A stretch of 64,000 nt of DNA. Origin: Streptomyces sp. A1277. GTDB lineage: Bacteria; Actinomycetota; Actinomycetes; Streptomycetales; Streptomycetaceae. The notes below the pieces were generated by a model that was given only the letters and a program-made list of their open reading frames with translations, searched no databases and had not been told where the DNA came from. The position numbers were made by a program, and so were the translations under genes. The stretch lies in contig NZ_SSBI01000034.1 in assembly GCF_004795015.1 (NCBI RefSeq), positions 21,671 through 85,670 on the forward strand, read 5' to 3'. This document shows, piece after piece, positions 50,390-58,244 of this stretch; position 1 is the first letter of the stretch, and the number at the start of each line of letters is the position of its first letter.

Positions 50390-50723
50390 CCCCGAGACCT
50401 CCTTTGCCCCCACGCCACGGAGTGGATGCCCTCCAGGGCTGTGCCGGAAACCGGCCCATGGTCTGTCAGTGACGCACTCGACAAGAATGGGCACAGTCCG
50501 AGTGCGCCGGTGTACTCCCTGTAGTTGATCTACTGATGCACTGATGCACTGATGCACTGATGCGATCGACTGACTCGGACTACTGACATCGACTGGCCCG
50601 GACTACTGACCCGGACTACTGACGCGGACTGCTGACCCGGACTACTGACCCGGACTACTGACGCGGACTGCTGATGCCGACTGATGACCCAGACTGCTGA
50701 TGCGGACTGCTCCTGCGCCGAGG
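50390..50723. repeat. Repeat-filled spacer: 8-bp and 13-bp tandem arrays
   Basis: This 334-bp gap upstream of the RsbW-like gene contains ACTGATGC four times (50532-50563), then CGGACTACTGACC and one-base variants six times in a row (50599-50676) with scattered further copies to 50,715. No gene is supported. The promoter of the RsbW-like gene must lie in or upstream of the array. Confidence 0.85.
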
Positions 50724-51572
50724 TCATGCGCGTCCCAGCTGAGCCAGGACCTGCTTGGGCCGGTTGGTGATGATGGCCTCGACGCCGAGCCGGACGCACA
50801 GGTCGACGTCTTCCGGCTCATTGACCGTCCAGACGTGGGCCCGGTGCCCGGCCCGGTGGAGCCGTTCGATGTAACCGGGGTGGCTGCGCACGATCCGCAT
50901 GCCGGGGCCGGCGATCCGGGCCCCGGCCGGCAGCCGTCCGTCGCGCAGCCGGGGGGAGACGAACTGCATGAGGTAGACGGTGGGCAGATGGGGGACGGCA
51001 TCCCGGACGCGGTGCAGCGAGCGGGCCGAGAAGCTCATGACGCGTACCGGTGAGGGGCTGCCCGCGGGCGGGGGTGCGTCGAGTTCGAAGCGTTTCAGCA
51101 GGTGCAGGAGCCGTTCCTCGACCTGGCCCGCCCAGCGCGTCGGGTGCTTGGTCTCGATGGCCAGCTGGAGCTCCCGCCCGGAGGCCCGCGTCTCGACGAG
51201 GAGTTCGAGGAGCCGTTCCAGGGTGAGTACGGAGGTGAGCTCGCCCGGCACCGGGTCCCAGTCCGGCGACTCGGTCTCGTCGCGGTCCTTCCAGGAGCCG
51301 AAGTCGAGGGCGGCGAGTGCGTTCAGCTCCAGGGCGGAGACCGCGCCGCGCCCGTTGGACGTACGGTTCACCCGGCGGTCGTGTACGCATACGAGGTGGC
51401 CGTCGGCCGTGAGCCGTACGTCGCACTCCAGGGCATCGGCACCGTCCTCGATCGCTTTCCGGTACGCGGCGAGGGTGTGCTCGGGGGCGTCGTCGGACGC
51501 GCCCCGGTGTGCGATGACCTGGATGGGATGCTGCTTGGGGCGCTGCTGCCGTGCTTGGGTCACCCGGGTCAT
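50724..51572 (-). CDS. Glycerophosphodiester phosphodiesterase
   Basis: A 282-residue GDPD-family TIM barrel releasing glycerol-3-phosphate from glycerophosphodiesters. The catalytic HRGAS-x(n)-PEHTLAAY start, DALECDVRLTADGHLVCVHD (metal Glu and Asp, His) and IETKHP are visible. No signal peptide is apparent, so it is cytoplasmic. ATG 51572 lies at the start of homology. The gene diverges from the HtrA-like protease across a 189-bp gap. Confidence 0.92.
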   Translation of the reverse strand: MTRVTQARQQRPKQHPIQVIAHRGASDDAPEHTLAAYRKAIEDGADALECDVRLTADGHLVCVHDRRVNRTSNGRGAVSALELNALAALDFGSWKDRDETESPDWDPVPGELTSVLTLERLLELLVETRASGRELQLAIETKHPTRWAGQVEERLLHLLKRFELDAPPPAGSPSPVRVMSFSARSLHRVRDAVPHLPTVYLMQFVSPRLRDGRLPAGARIAGPGMRIVRSHPGYIERLHRAGHRAHVWTVNEPEDVDLCVRLGVEAIITNRPKQVLAQLGRA

Positions 51573-51761
51573 GGTGTCACCGGGAGACCACGGGTGTGCG
51601 CACCTTGCGACGCGGGACCGTTTTGTCTGTTGTAAGGACCCGTGCGCAGATGCACAGGTCCTGCTTACAGTGGCCTGACGTGTTGTGGGAAAGGCTGTCC
51701 CGGACACGTACACAGCGGATCTCTTGCCGAATGATGATGCAGAACCGAGGAGTATAGAGCT

Positions 51762-53243
51762 GTGAGCACAGAGAACGAGGGCAACGAGGGCACTGCGGCT
51801 GAGGCCGCCCCGTCCGTTCCGTCCGCACCTCCCGTGCCGGCCGACGCTCCCCAGGCGCACTCCGAGGGCACACGCCCCGCCGCGCCCCACCTCGACGCGA
51901 CGGCCACGCAGCAGCAGCCGGCCTCCCCCGCGCAGGACCCGGAGACCGCCCGGCTGGCTGCGGTCCCGGCGACGCCGCAGTACGCGCCCCCGGCCCCGCC
52001 GCAGTCCGCGGCCGACGCCGGCTGGCCCCCGCCGCCGCCAGCCGTTCCCGCGTACGCCCATGGCACGCAGGGAAGCGGCGGCGGACCTGTGTGGGGCCCG
52101 CCAGGCGCCCCGCACACGCCCGAGGCGCCGCGCAAGCGTGGCGCGGGCGGGCTGGTGGCCGCGGTGGTCGTGGCGGCGCTCGTCGCGGGCGGCATCGGCG
52201 GCGCCCTCGGCTACTGGGCGGCGGACAGCAACGACGGTTCCGGTTCGACGACCGTCTCGGCCTCGGCCAACCCCCAGGACCTGAAGCGCGACCCGGGCAC
52301 GGTCGCCGGCGTCGCCGCCAAGGCGCTCCCCAGCGTGGTCACGATCGACGCGCAGGGCGGCGACGGCGAGGGCGGCACGGGCACCGGCTTCGTGTACGAC
52401 AAGGAAGGCCACATCCTCACGAACAACCACGTGGTGGCCTCCGCGGCGGACAGCGGCCAGCTCACGGCGACGTTCTCCAACGGCAAGAAGTACAACGCCG
52501 AGGTGGTCGGCCGCGCCCAGGGCTACGACGTGGCCGTCCTGAAGCTGAAGAACCCGCCGAACTCTCTGACCCCGCTCCCCGTGGGCAACTCCGACCAGGT
52601 CGCGGTCGGCGACTCGACCATCGCGATCGGCGCCCCGTTCGGCCTGTCCAACACGGTCACCACGGGCATCATCAGCGCGAAGAACCGCCCGGTCGCCTCC
52701 GGTGACGGCAACGGCGGCAGCAATTCGTACATGAGCGCCCTGCAGACCGACGCCTCGATCAACCCGGGCAACTCCGGCGGCCCGCTGCTGAGCGCGGGCG
52801 GAGCGGTCATCGGGATCAACTCGGCGATCCAGTCGACCGGCAGCTCCGGCCAGAGCCAGGCCGGCTCCATCGGCCTCGGCTTCGCGATCCCGATCAACCA
52901 GGCGAAGACCGTCGCCGAGCAGCTGATCAAGACGGGCCAGCCCGTCTACCCGGTCATCGGAGCCACGGTGACGATGGACGACCGGAGCGACGGCGCGGTC
53001 ATCTCGGACCAGGGCGCCAGCGGCACGGAAGCGGTCACCAAGGACGGCCCGGCGGCCAAGGCGGGCCTCCGTGCCGGCGACGTCATCACGAAGTTCAACG
53101 ACACCGTGGTCGACAGCGGCCCCACCCTGATCGGCGAGATCTGGACCCACAAGCCGGGCGACCACGTCACCCTCACCTATAAGCGCGACGGCAAGACGGC
53201 AACCGCCGAAGTGACCCTGGGCGAGCGCAAGGGCGACAGCTGA
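51762..53243 (+). CDS. HtrA/DegP-like membrane serine protease with PDZ domain
   Basis: A 493-residue protein. A Pro/Ala-rich cytoplasmic leader (1-125) precedes one membrane helix (about 128-150) and a trypsin-like domain with His223 (TNNHVV), Asp256 (YDVAVLKL) and Ser338 (GNSGGPL). A PDZ domain follows (about 395-485, GPAAKAGLRAGDVITKFN). It performs extracytoplasmic protein quality control. The GTG has GAGGAG upstream. Confidence 0.93.
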   Translation: MSTENEGNEGTAAEAAPSVPSAPPVPADAPQAHSEGTRPAAPHLDATATQQQPASPAQDPETARLAAVPATPQYAPPAPPQSAADAGWPPPPPAVPAYAHGTQGSGGGPVWGPPGAPHTPEAPRKRGAGGLVAAVVVAALVAGGIGGALGYWAADSNDGSGSTTVSASANPQDLKRDPGTVAGVAAKALPSVVTIDAQGGDGEGGTGTGFVYDKEGHILTNNHVVASAADSGQLTATFSNGKKYNAEVVGRAQGYDVAVLKLKNPPNSLTPLPVGNSDQVAVGDSTIAIGAPFGLSNTVTTGIISAKNRPVASGDGNGGSNSYMSALQTDASINPGNSGGPLLSAGGAVIGINSAIQSTGSSGQSQAGSIGLGFAIPINQAKTVAEQLIKTGQPVYPVIGATVTMDDRSDGAVISDQGASGTEAVTKDGPAAKAGLRAGDVITKFNDTVVDSGPTLIGEIWTHKPGDHVTLTYKRDGKTATAEVTLGERKGDS

Positions 53244-53257
53244 CCGGCTAGGCTGTT

Positions 53258-53300
53258 CCCCGCGCCGGACACGTCCGCACGGACCGCGGCCGGCGCGGGG
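53258..53300 (+). terminator. Hairpin after the protease gene, abutting tRNA-Ser
   Basis: An 11-bp stem CCCCGCGCCGG/CCGGCGCGGGG lies 15 bases after the protease stop, and its distal arm overlaps the first two bases of the tRNA-Ser gene. It may end the mRNA and act in separating the tRNA. Confidence 0.6.
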
Positions 53301-53383
53301 TGGGTTGCCCGAGCGGCCTAAGGGAACGGTCTTGAAAACCGTCGTGGCGCGAGTCACCGTGGGTTCAAATCCCACACCCACCG
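53299..53383 (+). tRNA. tRNA-Ser (UGA anticodon)
   Basis: An 85-nt class II tRNA. Acceptor arms are GGTGGGT (53299-53305) and ACCCACC (53376-53382), with discriminator G. The anticodon stem ACGGT/ACCGT encloses loop CTTGAAA, with TGA at 53333-53335. A long variable arm (GTGGCGCGAGTCAC) identifies tRNA-Ser, and the T loop TTCAAAT is standard. CCA is not encoded. Confidence 0.95.
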
Positions 53384-53474
53384 CGTAGGAACGACCCCCG
53401 ACCGGGTGCACCAGGTGCATCGGGCGGGGGTCGTTCGTCTGTGTGCGCGGGCTCCTAGGATGGCGGGCGGGGGC

Positions 53475-53549
53475 GGAGCCGTAGCGCAGGGGTCGTCGCG
53501 CGCGGTCTCCGCAACTGCGAGGACGCCGGTTCGAATCCGGCCGGTTCCG
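53475..53549 (+). tRNA. Probable tRNA-Arg (CCG anticodon), atypical
   Basis: A 75-nt cloverleaf can be drawn: acceptor GGAGCCG/CGGTTCC with one G-U pair and discriminator G, U8-A9, a GC-rich D stem, anticodon stem GCGGT/ACTGC (one G-U), loop CTCCGCA (anticodon CCG at 53509-53511) and T arm GCCGG-TTCGAAT-CCGGC. Position 37 would be C instead of a purine, which is unusual. CCA is not encoded. A tRNA-finding program should confirm fold and identity. Confidence 0.65.
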
Positions 53550-53785
53550 CCCCTGTACCCCTCTGTGCGCCGCCTTCTGGTCCCGCGAGGCCGAGTGGAG
53601 GGTTCGCACGCCTCCGGGAGGTTTGATTTCCCTTCCTCACGCTTGCGGGGGAATCGGGGGACGTGGGTGGTTCGCCGGTTCGGCGATGGGCAGCTTTGAT
53701 CCGCGACGTCGTGATCATCACCGGGCGGTCGGTCGTCGGCCCGGGTTCAGCCTCAGCCCTACTTTCGGTTCCTGGAGGAACAGAC

Positions 53786-54097
53786 ATGGCAAGCATCCGT
53801 ACCGCTCGTGTCCTCGCCGTTGTTGCCGCGCTGCCTCTTGCCGCCGTTCTCCTCGGCGGGGTGGCCCAGGCGGACAACGGGGCGATCGCGAGCAGCGGAT
53901 CGACCGCTGGCGTGGCCACGATCGGAGGCAGTGGGGTGGGGAGGGACAACGCGGGCAATTCGTCCACCTCGCAACAGCAGGCCACCGGGTCGGGGGCGTC
54001 GAACCAGAGCAACTCCGCGCAAGTGAACGGGTCCGGGTTCACCGGCATCGACCAGTCCACGCACAACCTGGCGGTGAACTTCACCAACCTCTGGTGA
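53786..54097 (+). CDS. Small secreted Ser/Asn/Gly-rich protein
   Basis: A 103-residue protein. A signal peptide (residues 1-30, ending GGVAQADNGA) precedes a 70-residue mature chain with many Ser, Asn, Gly, Gln and Thr and no Cys. The composition recalls streptomycete surface or rodlin-like proteins, but I see no diagnostic motif. GGAGG stands 8 bases upstream of ATG 53786. It is followed by a strong hairpin, so it is monocistronic. Confidence 0.78.
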   Translation: MASIRTARVLAVVAALPLAAVLLGGVAQADNGAIASSGSTAGVATIGGSGVGRDNAGNSSTSQQQATGSGASNQSNSAQVNGSGFTGIDQSTHNLAVNFTNLW

Positions 54098-54153
54098 GCG
54101 CGGAGCCCGTCGCGATCCGGTCGGGGGGTCGGATCGTGACGGAAGGACGCCTA

Positions 54154-54192
54154 CGGCCCGCACGTACGCCGCTTCGGCGCCCGTGCGGGCCG
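54154..54192 (+). terminator. Terminator of the small secreted protein gene
   Basis: An 11-bp stem CGGCCCGCACG/CGTGCGGGCCG (54154-54164 and 54182-54192) encloses an inner CGCCG-CTT-CGGCG hairpin. Confidence 0.85.
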
Positions 54193-54200
54193 TTCCGTCT

Positions 54201-54242
54201 GCGAGGGCGGATGTGCGAGGGCGGATGTGCGAGGGCGCATGT
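54201..54242. repeat. Three tandem 14-bp repeats
   Basis: GCGAGGGCGGATGT twice, then GCGAGGGCGCATGT, head to tail, between the terminator and the promoter of the steroid-type operon. Confidence 0.9.
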
Positions 54243-54277
54243 GTGACGTACGCGTGCGGGCGGCGGCGTCGCGTGTC

Positions 54278-54310
54278 TTGACAGCCGGAGCGGAACTGAC
54301 GGACAGTCAG
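54278..54310 (+). promoter_or_regulatory. Promoter with overlapping TetR-like operator
   Basis: TTGACA (-35-like, 54278-54283) is followed 12 bases later by the palindrome CTGAC-GGACA-GTCAG (54296-54310), which would cover the -10 region. Such TGAC/GTCA palindromes are common TetR-type operators in fatty-acid and sterol catabolism. It lies 69 bases before the first acyl-CoA dehydrogenase gene. The regulator gene is not in the window. Confidence 0.5.
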
Positions 54311-54378
54311 AAACGTTCAGCGGCGCGCTCGGAGTGCCCGGCCCGCCGGTTCTCGTGCCGTTTCCGGGAGGCGTTGAC

Positions 54379-55542
54379 GTGCATCTGGCCCCGACCGACC
54401 GTCAGCGCCGCCTGCGCGCCGAACTCCGCGCCTACTTCCGCGAGGTGATGCCGGAGCCTGGCCACACGGTCCGTGATCCGGACGCGCAGCGGCGGCTGCT
54501 GCGACGGATCGGAGCCGACGGGATGCTCGGCCTCGGCTGGCCCGTCGCGTACGGGGGGCAGGGGCGCGGCGCGGACGAGCAGTTCGTGTTCTTCGACGAG
54601 GCATACCGGGCCGGTGCCCCCGTCTCCATGGTCACGCTCAACACCGTCGGCCCCACGCTGATGAAGTACGGGACCGAGGCGCAGAAGGCGTACTTCCTGC
54701 CCCGGATCCTCACCGGCGAGATCGTCTTCGCCATCGGTTACAGCGAGCCGGAGGCCGGTACGGATCTCGCCGCCCTGCGCACCCGGGCGATCCGGGACGG
54801 CGACGCGTGGGTCGTCGACGGGCAGAAGGTCTTCACCAGCAACGCGCAGCAGGCGGACTGGATCTGGCTCGCCTGCCGCACCGACCCGGACGCGCCCAAG
54901 CACCGCGGCATCTCGATCCTGCTCGTACCGACGGACGCGCCCGGCTTCTCCTGGACGCCCATCGAAACGGTGGGCGGCCTGACCACCACCGCCACGTACT
55001 ACGACGGCGTGCGCGTGCCCGCCACCGCGCTCGTCGGGGCGGAAAACGCCGGCTGGGGCCTCATCACCAACCAGCTCAACCACGAACGGGTGGCGCTCGC
55101 GGCGATCGGCATGCAGGCCGAGGACTTCTACGAGGCGGCGCTCGCCTTCGCCCGCACCCCCGACCCGGTGACGGGCCGGCGCCCGGCCGACGAGCCGTGG
55201 GTCCGTGCCCGGCTGGCCGAGGCGTACGCGCGGCTGGCGGCGACGCGCCTGCTCAACTGGCGCCTCGTCGGCGACGTGGGCGCGGGCGCACTGGCGCCCG
55301 GCGACGCGAGCGGCGTGAAGTTCGCCGGGACGGAGAGCGCCGTGGAGGTCTACCGGATGTGCCAGGAGGTCGCCGGCGACGCCGGACTGATCCGGGGCGG
55401 TTCCCCCGGCGCATTCGGGGACGGCGAGCTGGAGCGCATGAACCGGGCGGCCCAGATCAACACGTTCGGGGGCGGGGTGAGCGAGGTGCAGCGGGAGATC
55501 GTCGCCATGATGCGGCTCGGGATGAAGGGCGCCAAGCGGTGA
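54379..55542 (+). CDS. Acyl-CoA dehydrogenase, FadE29/ChsE2-like
   Basis: A 387-residue flavin acyl-CoA dehydrogenase, the same length I recall for mycobacterial FadE29. Signatures include GWPVAYGGQGRG, IGYSEPEAGTDLAAL, DGQKVFTSNA and INTFGGGVSEVQREIVAMM. In mycobacteria ChsE2 forms a heterotetramer with ChsE1 acting on a steroid propionyl-CoA side chain. GTG 54379 has GGGAGG 7 bases upstream. It overlaps the next gene (GTGA) and heads a five-gene operon. Confidence 0.88.
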   Translation: MHLAPTDRQRRLRAELRAYFREVMPEPGHTVRDPDAQRRLLRRIGADGMLGLGWPVAYGGQGRGADEQFVFFDEAYRAGAPVSMVTLNTVGPTLMKYGTEAQKAYFLPRILTGEIVFAIGYSEPEAGTDLAALRTRAIRDGDAWVVDGQKVFTSNAQQADWIWLACRTDPDAPKHRGISILLVPTDAPGFSWTPIETVGGLTTTATYYDGVRVPATALVGAENAGWGLITNQLNHERVALAAIGMQAEDFYEAALAFARTPDPVTGRRPADEPWVRARLAEAYARLAATRLLNWRLVGDVGAGALAPGDASGVKFAGTESAVEVYRMCQEVAGDAGLIRGGSPGAFGDGELERMNRAAQINTFGGGVSEVQREIVAMMRLGMKGAKR

Positions 55543-56513
55543 CGGCCGGGCGCGCGGACGTGCACGAGGACCCGGCCCGGGACACCGACGAGCTGTACGG
55601 ACGGCTCCGGGCGTACGAGGGTCGGCCCGCCGCCACCGCCGGGACCGGCAAGGACCTCGTCAACGCGCCGATGATCAGGCACTGGTGCGAGGCGATGGGT
55701 GATACCAACCCCGCCTACTCGGGGCCGGACGCCATCGCTCCGCCGACGATGCTCCAGGCGTGGACGATGGGCGGTCTGTCCGGCCACACGGATCGCAGCG
55801 GCCCCTACGACGAACTGTTCGCCCTGCTCGACGGGGCCGGGTACACGGCCGTCGTCGCGACCGACTGCGAGCAGGAGTACCTGGGGCCCCTGCGGCTCGG
55901 GGACCGGATCACCTTCGACGCGGTGATCGAGGCCGTTTCCGCACGCAAGACGACGAAACTCGGCACCGGTTACTTCGTCACCACGCGCATGGACGTCCGC
56001 GCCCAGGGCGAAACCGCCGGAACGCACCGTTTCCGCATCCTCAAGTACCGGCCGGCGAAGGCGAAGGGGAACGCGAAGGGGCCGGCCCGCGCCGCACGGC
56101 CCGATCCCGTCGTCAACCGGGACAACGCGGGTTTCTGGGAGGGCGTGGCGGCCGGCCGATTGCTGATCCAGCGCTGCGGGGCTTGCGCCGACCTGCGCTT
56201 TCCCTGGTTGCCCGGCTGCAACACCTGCGGATCGCCCGAATGGGACACGGTCGAGGCGTCGGGTGAGGGCACGGTCTTCAGCTATGTCGTCATGCACCAC
56301 CCACCGTTCCCCGCCTTCAGCGAGTCCGGCGAGGGCGGACCGTACGCGGTGGCACTCATCGAGCTCGCGGAGGGCGTGCGGATGGTCAGCAACGTGGTCG
56401 GAGTGCCGTACGACGAGGTGCGGGTGGGCATGCCGGTGCGGCTGGAGTTCCTGCGTACCGGGCCCGAAGCGCAGCTTCCGGTCTTCCGTTCCGCCGCGGT
56501 GGGTGAGGGCTGA
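55539..56513 (+). CDS. MaoC-like hydratase - DUF35 fusion, ChsH2-like
   Basis: A 324-residue protein. The N-terminal hotdog domain (about 20-180, LVNAPMIRHWCEAMGD) is MaoC/FAS1-like. The C-terminal DUF35 part (about 195-324) has a zinc ribbon (CGACADLRFPWLPGCNTCGS) and an OB fold. This is the ChsH2 architecture: the hotdog half pairs with ChsH1 as enoyl-CoA hydratase, and the DUF35 half pairs with Ltp2 in the retro-aldol step. The GTG overlaps the preceding stop; the next gene follows after one base. Confidence 0.88.
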   Translation: MTAGRADVHEDPARDTDELYGRLRAYEGRPAATAGTGKDLVNAPMIRHWCEAMGDTNPAYSGPDAIAPPTMLQAWTMGGLSGHTDRSGPYDELFALLDGAGYTAVVATDCEQEYLGPLRLGDRITFDAVIEAVSARKTTKLGTGYFVTTRMDVRAQGETAGTHRFRILKYRPAKAKGNAKGPARAARPDPVVNRDNAGFWEGVAAGRLLIQRCGACADLRFPWLPGCNTCGSPEWDTVEASGEGTVFSYVVMHHPPFPAFSESGEGGPYAVALIELAEGVRMVSNVVGVPYDEVRVGMPVRLEFLRTGPEAQLPVFRSAAVGEG

Positions 56514-56514
56514 C

Positions 56515-57552
56515 ATGGATTTCACGCCTGGCGAGGAGCAGCGCGCGGCGCGGGGGCTGGCCGCCCGGATATTCGCGGACCTGTCGACGCACGACCGCCT
56601 GGCCGCGGCCGGCACCGGCTCGGACGCGGAGCTGTGGAAGGAGTTGTGCGCGGCCGGTCTGCCCGGGGCCGTCGAGGAGACCGGGCTGCTCGGGCTGGTC
56701 CTGATGCTGGAGGAGCAGGGCCGGACGACCGCGCAGGTGCCGTTCGCCGCGAGCTGTGTGTACGGGCTGCTGGCCGTCGCCGGTCATGGCACGGACGAGC
56801 AGCGCGGGCGGTTGCTGCCGCCGTTGCGTGACGGTACGGCGGTGGCGACGGGTGCGTTCCCCGCCTGCGACGCCGTACACGTGGAGGCCGGGGCGCGTCT
56901 GAGTGGCGGTGTGCCGCTGGTGCCGTGGCTGAGGGACGCCACCCATGTCCTGGTCGCCGCCGCGGACCGGACCCTGTGGCTCGTACGGGCCGGGGAGCGC
57001 GGGGTGCGGGTCGAGCCCGTAGAGACCACGGCCCCGTGGTCGGCCGGCCGGCTCGTGCTGAGCGGGGCACCCGCTGAACGGCTGGGGGGCGCGGGGGCGT
57101 ACGCGGACGTGCTCGCCGCCGCGCGCACGGCGTTCGCCGGAGTGCAGGCGGGCGTGTGCGCCGGTTCGGTGGCGCGCGCGGTGGAACACACCAGCGCGCG
57201 CGAACAGTTCGGGCGCCCCCTGTCCACCAAGCAGGCGGTGCTGCTGCGGGCCGCCGACGCGCACATGGACACCGAGGCGATCCGTGTCACGGCGTACGAG
57301 GCGGCGTGGCGCCGCGACGAGGGGCTGCCGTACGAGGCGCAGGCGCTGACCGCCGCATGGTGGGCGTCCGAGGCGGGAAAGCGCGTCGTCCACACCGGCC
57401 AACATCTGCACGGCGGCACGGGGGCCGACCTCGACCACCCCGTCCACCGGCACTTCCTCTGGGGACGCCAACTCGACGCCTACCTCGGCAGCGGCGGTGG
57501 CGTACTCCAGGAACTCGGCACGCTGCTGACGGAGAAGGAGCCGGAGGAATGA
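56515..57552 (+). CDS. Acyl-CoA dehydrogenase, FadE28/ChsE1-like
   Basis: A 345-residue divergent acyl-CoA dehydrogenase close in size to FadE28 (about 340). MDFTPGEEQRAARGLAARIF is a typical start and EHTSAREQFGRPLSTKQAV the conserved C-terminal domain motif. Such short partners usually need the second subunit for FAD binding and catalysis. ATG 56515 follows the ChsH2-like stop by one base. Its stop overlaps the MaoC gene start (ATGA). Confidence 0.87.
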   Translation: MDFTPGEEQRAARGLAARIFADLSTHDRLAAAGTGSDAELWKELCAAGLPGAVEETGLLGLVLMLEEQGRTTAQVPFAASCVYGLLAVAGHGTDEQRGRLLPPLRDGTAVATGAFPACDAVHVEAGARLSGGVPLVPWLRDATHVLVAAADRTLWLVRAGERGVRVEPVETTAPWSAGRLVLSGAPAERLGGAGAYADVLAAARTAFAGVQAGVCAGSVARAVEHTSAREQFGRPLSTKQAVLLRAADAHMDTEAIRVTAYEAAWRRDEGLPYEAQALTAAWWASEAGKRVVHTGQHLHGGTGADLDHPVHRHFLWGRQLDAYLGSGGGVLQELGTLLTEKEPEE

Positions 57553-58244
57553 CGGGACGCGAGACCGGCGGACGACCGGAAGCCGGCGCTCCGAAGCTCG
57601 GCCGACTGGAAGCCGGCGCTCCGAAGCTCGACGGGACGGAAGTCAGCGGGCCGAAGTTCGGCGGGCCGGAACTCGGCGCTCCGAAGCTCGGCGGACCGGA
57701 AGCCGGCGCTCCGAAGCCCGACCGACCGGAACTCGGCGCTCCGAAGTTCGATGGACCGGAACTCGGCGGCCCCAAGATCGACGGACCGAAGCTCGACCGA
57801 CCGGAACTCGGCGCTCCGAAGCTCCACGGGCCGAAGCTCGGCGACGAGCTGGTGTCGCTGGAGATCCCGGTGACGCGCACCCTGATCGTGGCGGGTGCTC
57901 TCGCCTCCCGTGACTACCAGGACGTGCACCACGACGCGGAGTCCGCGCGGGAGAAGGGCTCCCCGGACGTCTTCATGAACATCCTGACCACCAACGGCCT
58001 GGTCGGTCGGTACGTCACCGACCGCTTCGGGCCCTCGGCGGTGCTCAGGCGCGTCGCCATCAGGCTCGGCGCGCCGAACTACCCCGGCGACACCATGGTC
58101 CTGAGCGGCACGGTCACCGCGCTCGGCGAGGACGGGACGGTGGAGGTGTCCGTCGTCGGAGCCAACGGGCTCGGCCGGCACGTCACCGGCACGGTGACCG
58201 TCAGCATCCCCGTAGACGTCACCCTCCCGGAGGGTTCCGCATGA
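57549..58244 (+). CDS. MaoC-family hydratase, ChsH1-like, with repeat-built N-terminus
   Basis: A 231-residue protein. Residues 9-98 are about nine copies of a decapeptide related to G-P-E-L-G-A-P-K-L-D, and the hotdog domain occupies about 100-231 (SRDYQDVHHDAESAREKGS with catalytic Asp and His). ChsH1-type homologues are about 130-140 residues and normally begin near LEIPVTRTL, so the repeat segment is an insertion. The ATG overlaps the preceding stop (ATGA), and GGAGGA lies upstream, supporting translation through the repeats. The gene overlaps the thiolase start by 4 bases. Confidence 0.87.
   Translation: MTGRETGGRPEAGAPKLGRLEAGAPKLDGTEVSGPKFGGPELGAPKLGGPEAGAPKPDRPELGAPKFDGPELGGPKIDGPKLDRPELGAPKLHGPKLGDELVSLEIPVTRTLIVAGALASRDYQDVHHDAESAREKGSPDVFMNILTTNGLVGRYVTDRFGPSAVLRRVAIRLGAPNYPGDTMVLSGTVTALGEDGTVEVSVVGANGLGRHVTGTVTVSIPVDVTLPEGSA
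57573..57842. repeat. Coding 30-bp tandem repeats in the ChsH1-like gene
   Basis: About nine in-frame copies of a 30-bp unit (core GAACTCGGCGCTCCGAAG) encode the decapeptide array. One copy is half length (residues 79-83), which keeps the frame. Confidence 0.93.

Noticed and set aside
50390..50557. N-terminal extension of the RsbW-like protein to 50,557
   Set aside because: The added reading runs into the tandem repeat array, while GTG 50389 has a perfect Shine-Dalgarno sequence at the right spacing.
50532..50715. CRISPR-like array
   Set aside because: The units are contiguous 8- and 13-bp tandem repeats without unique spacers, and no cas genes are present anywhere in the window.
54098..54378. 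Chaplin or rodlin identity for the small secreted protein before this gap
   Set aside because: The protein lacks the chaplin domain pattern and paired cysteines; only composition is similar, so it is left as unknown.
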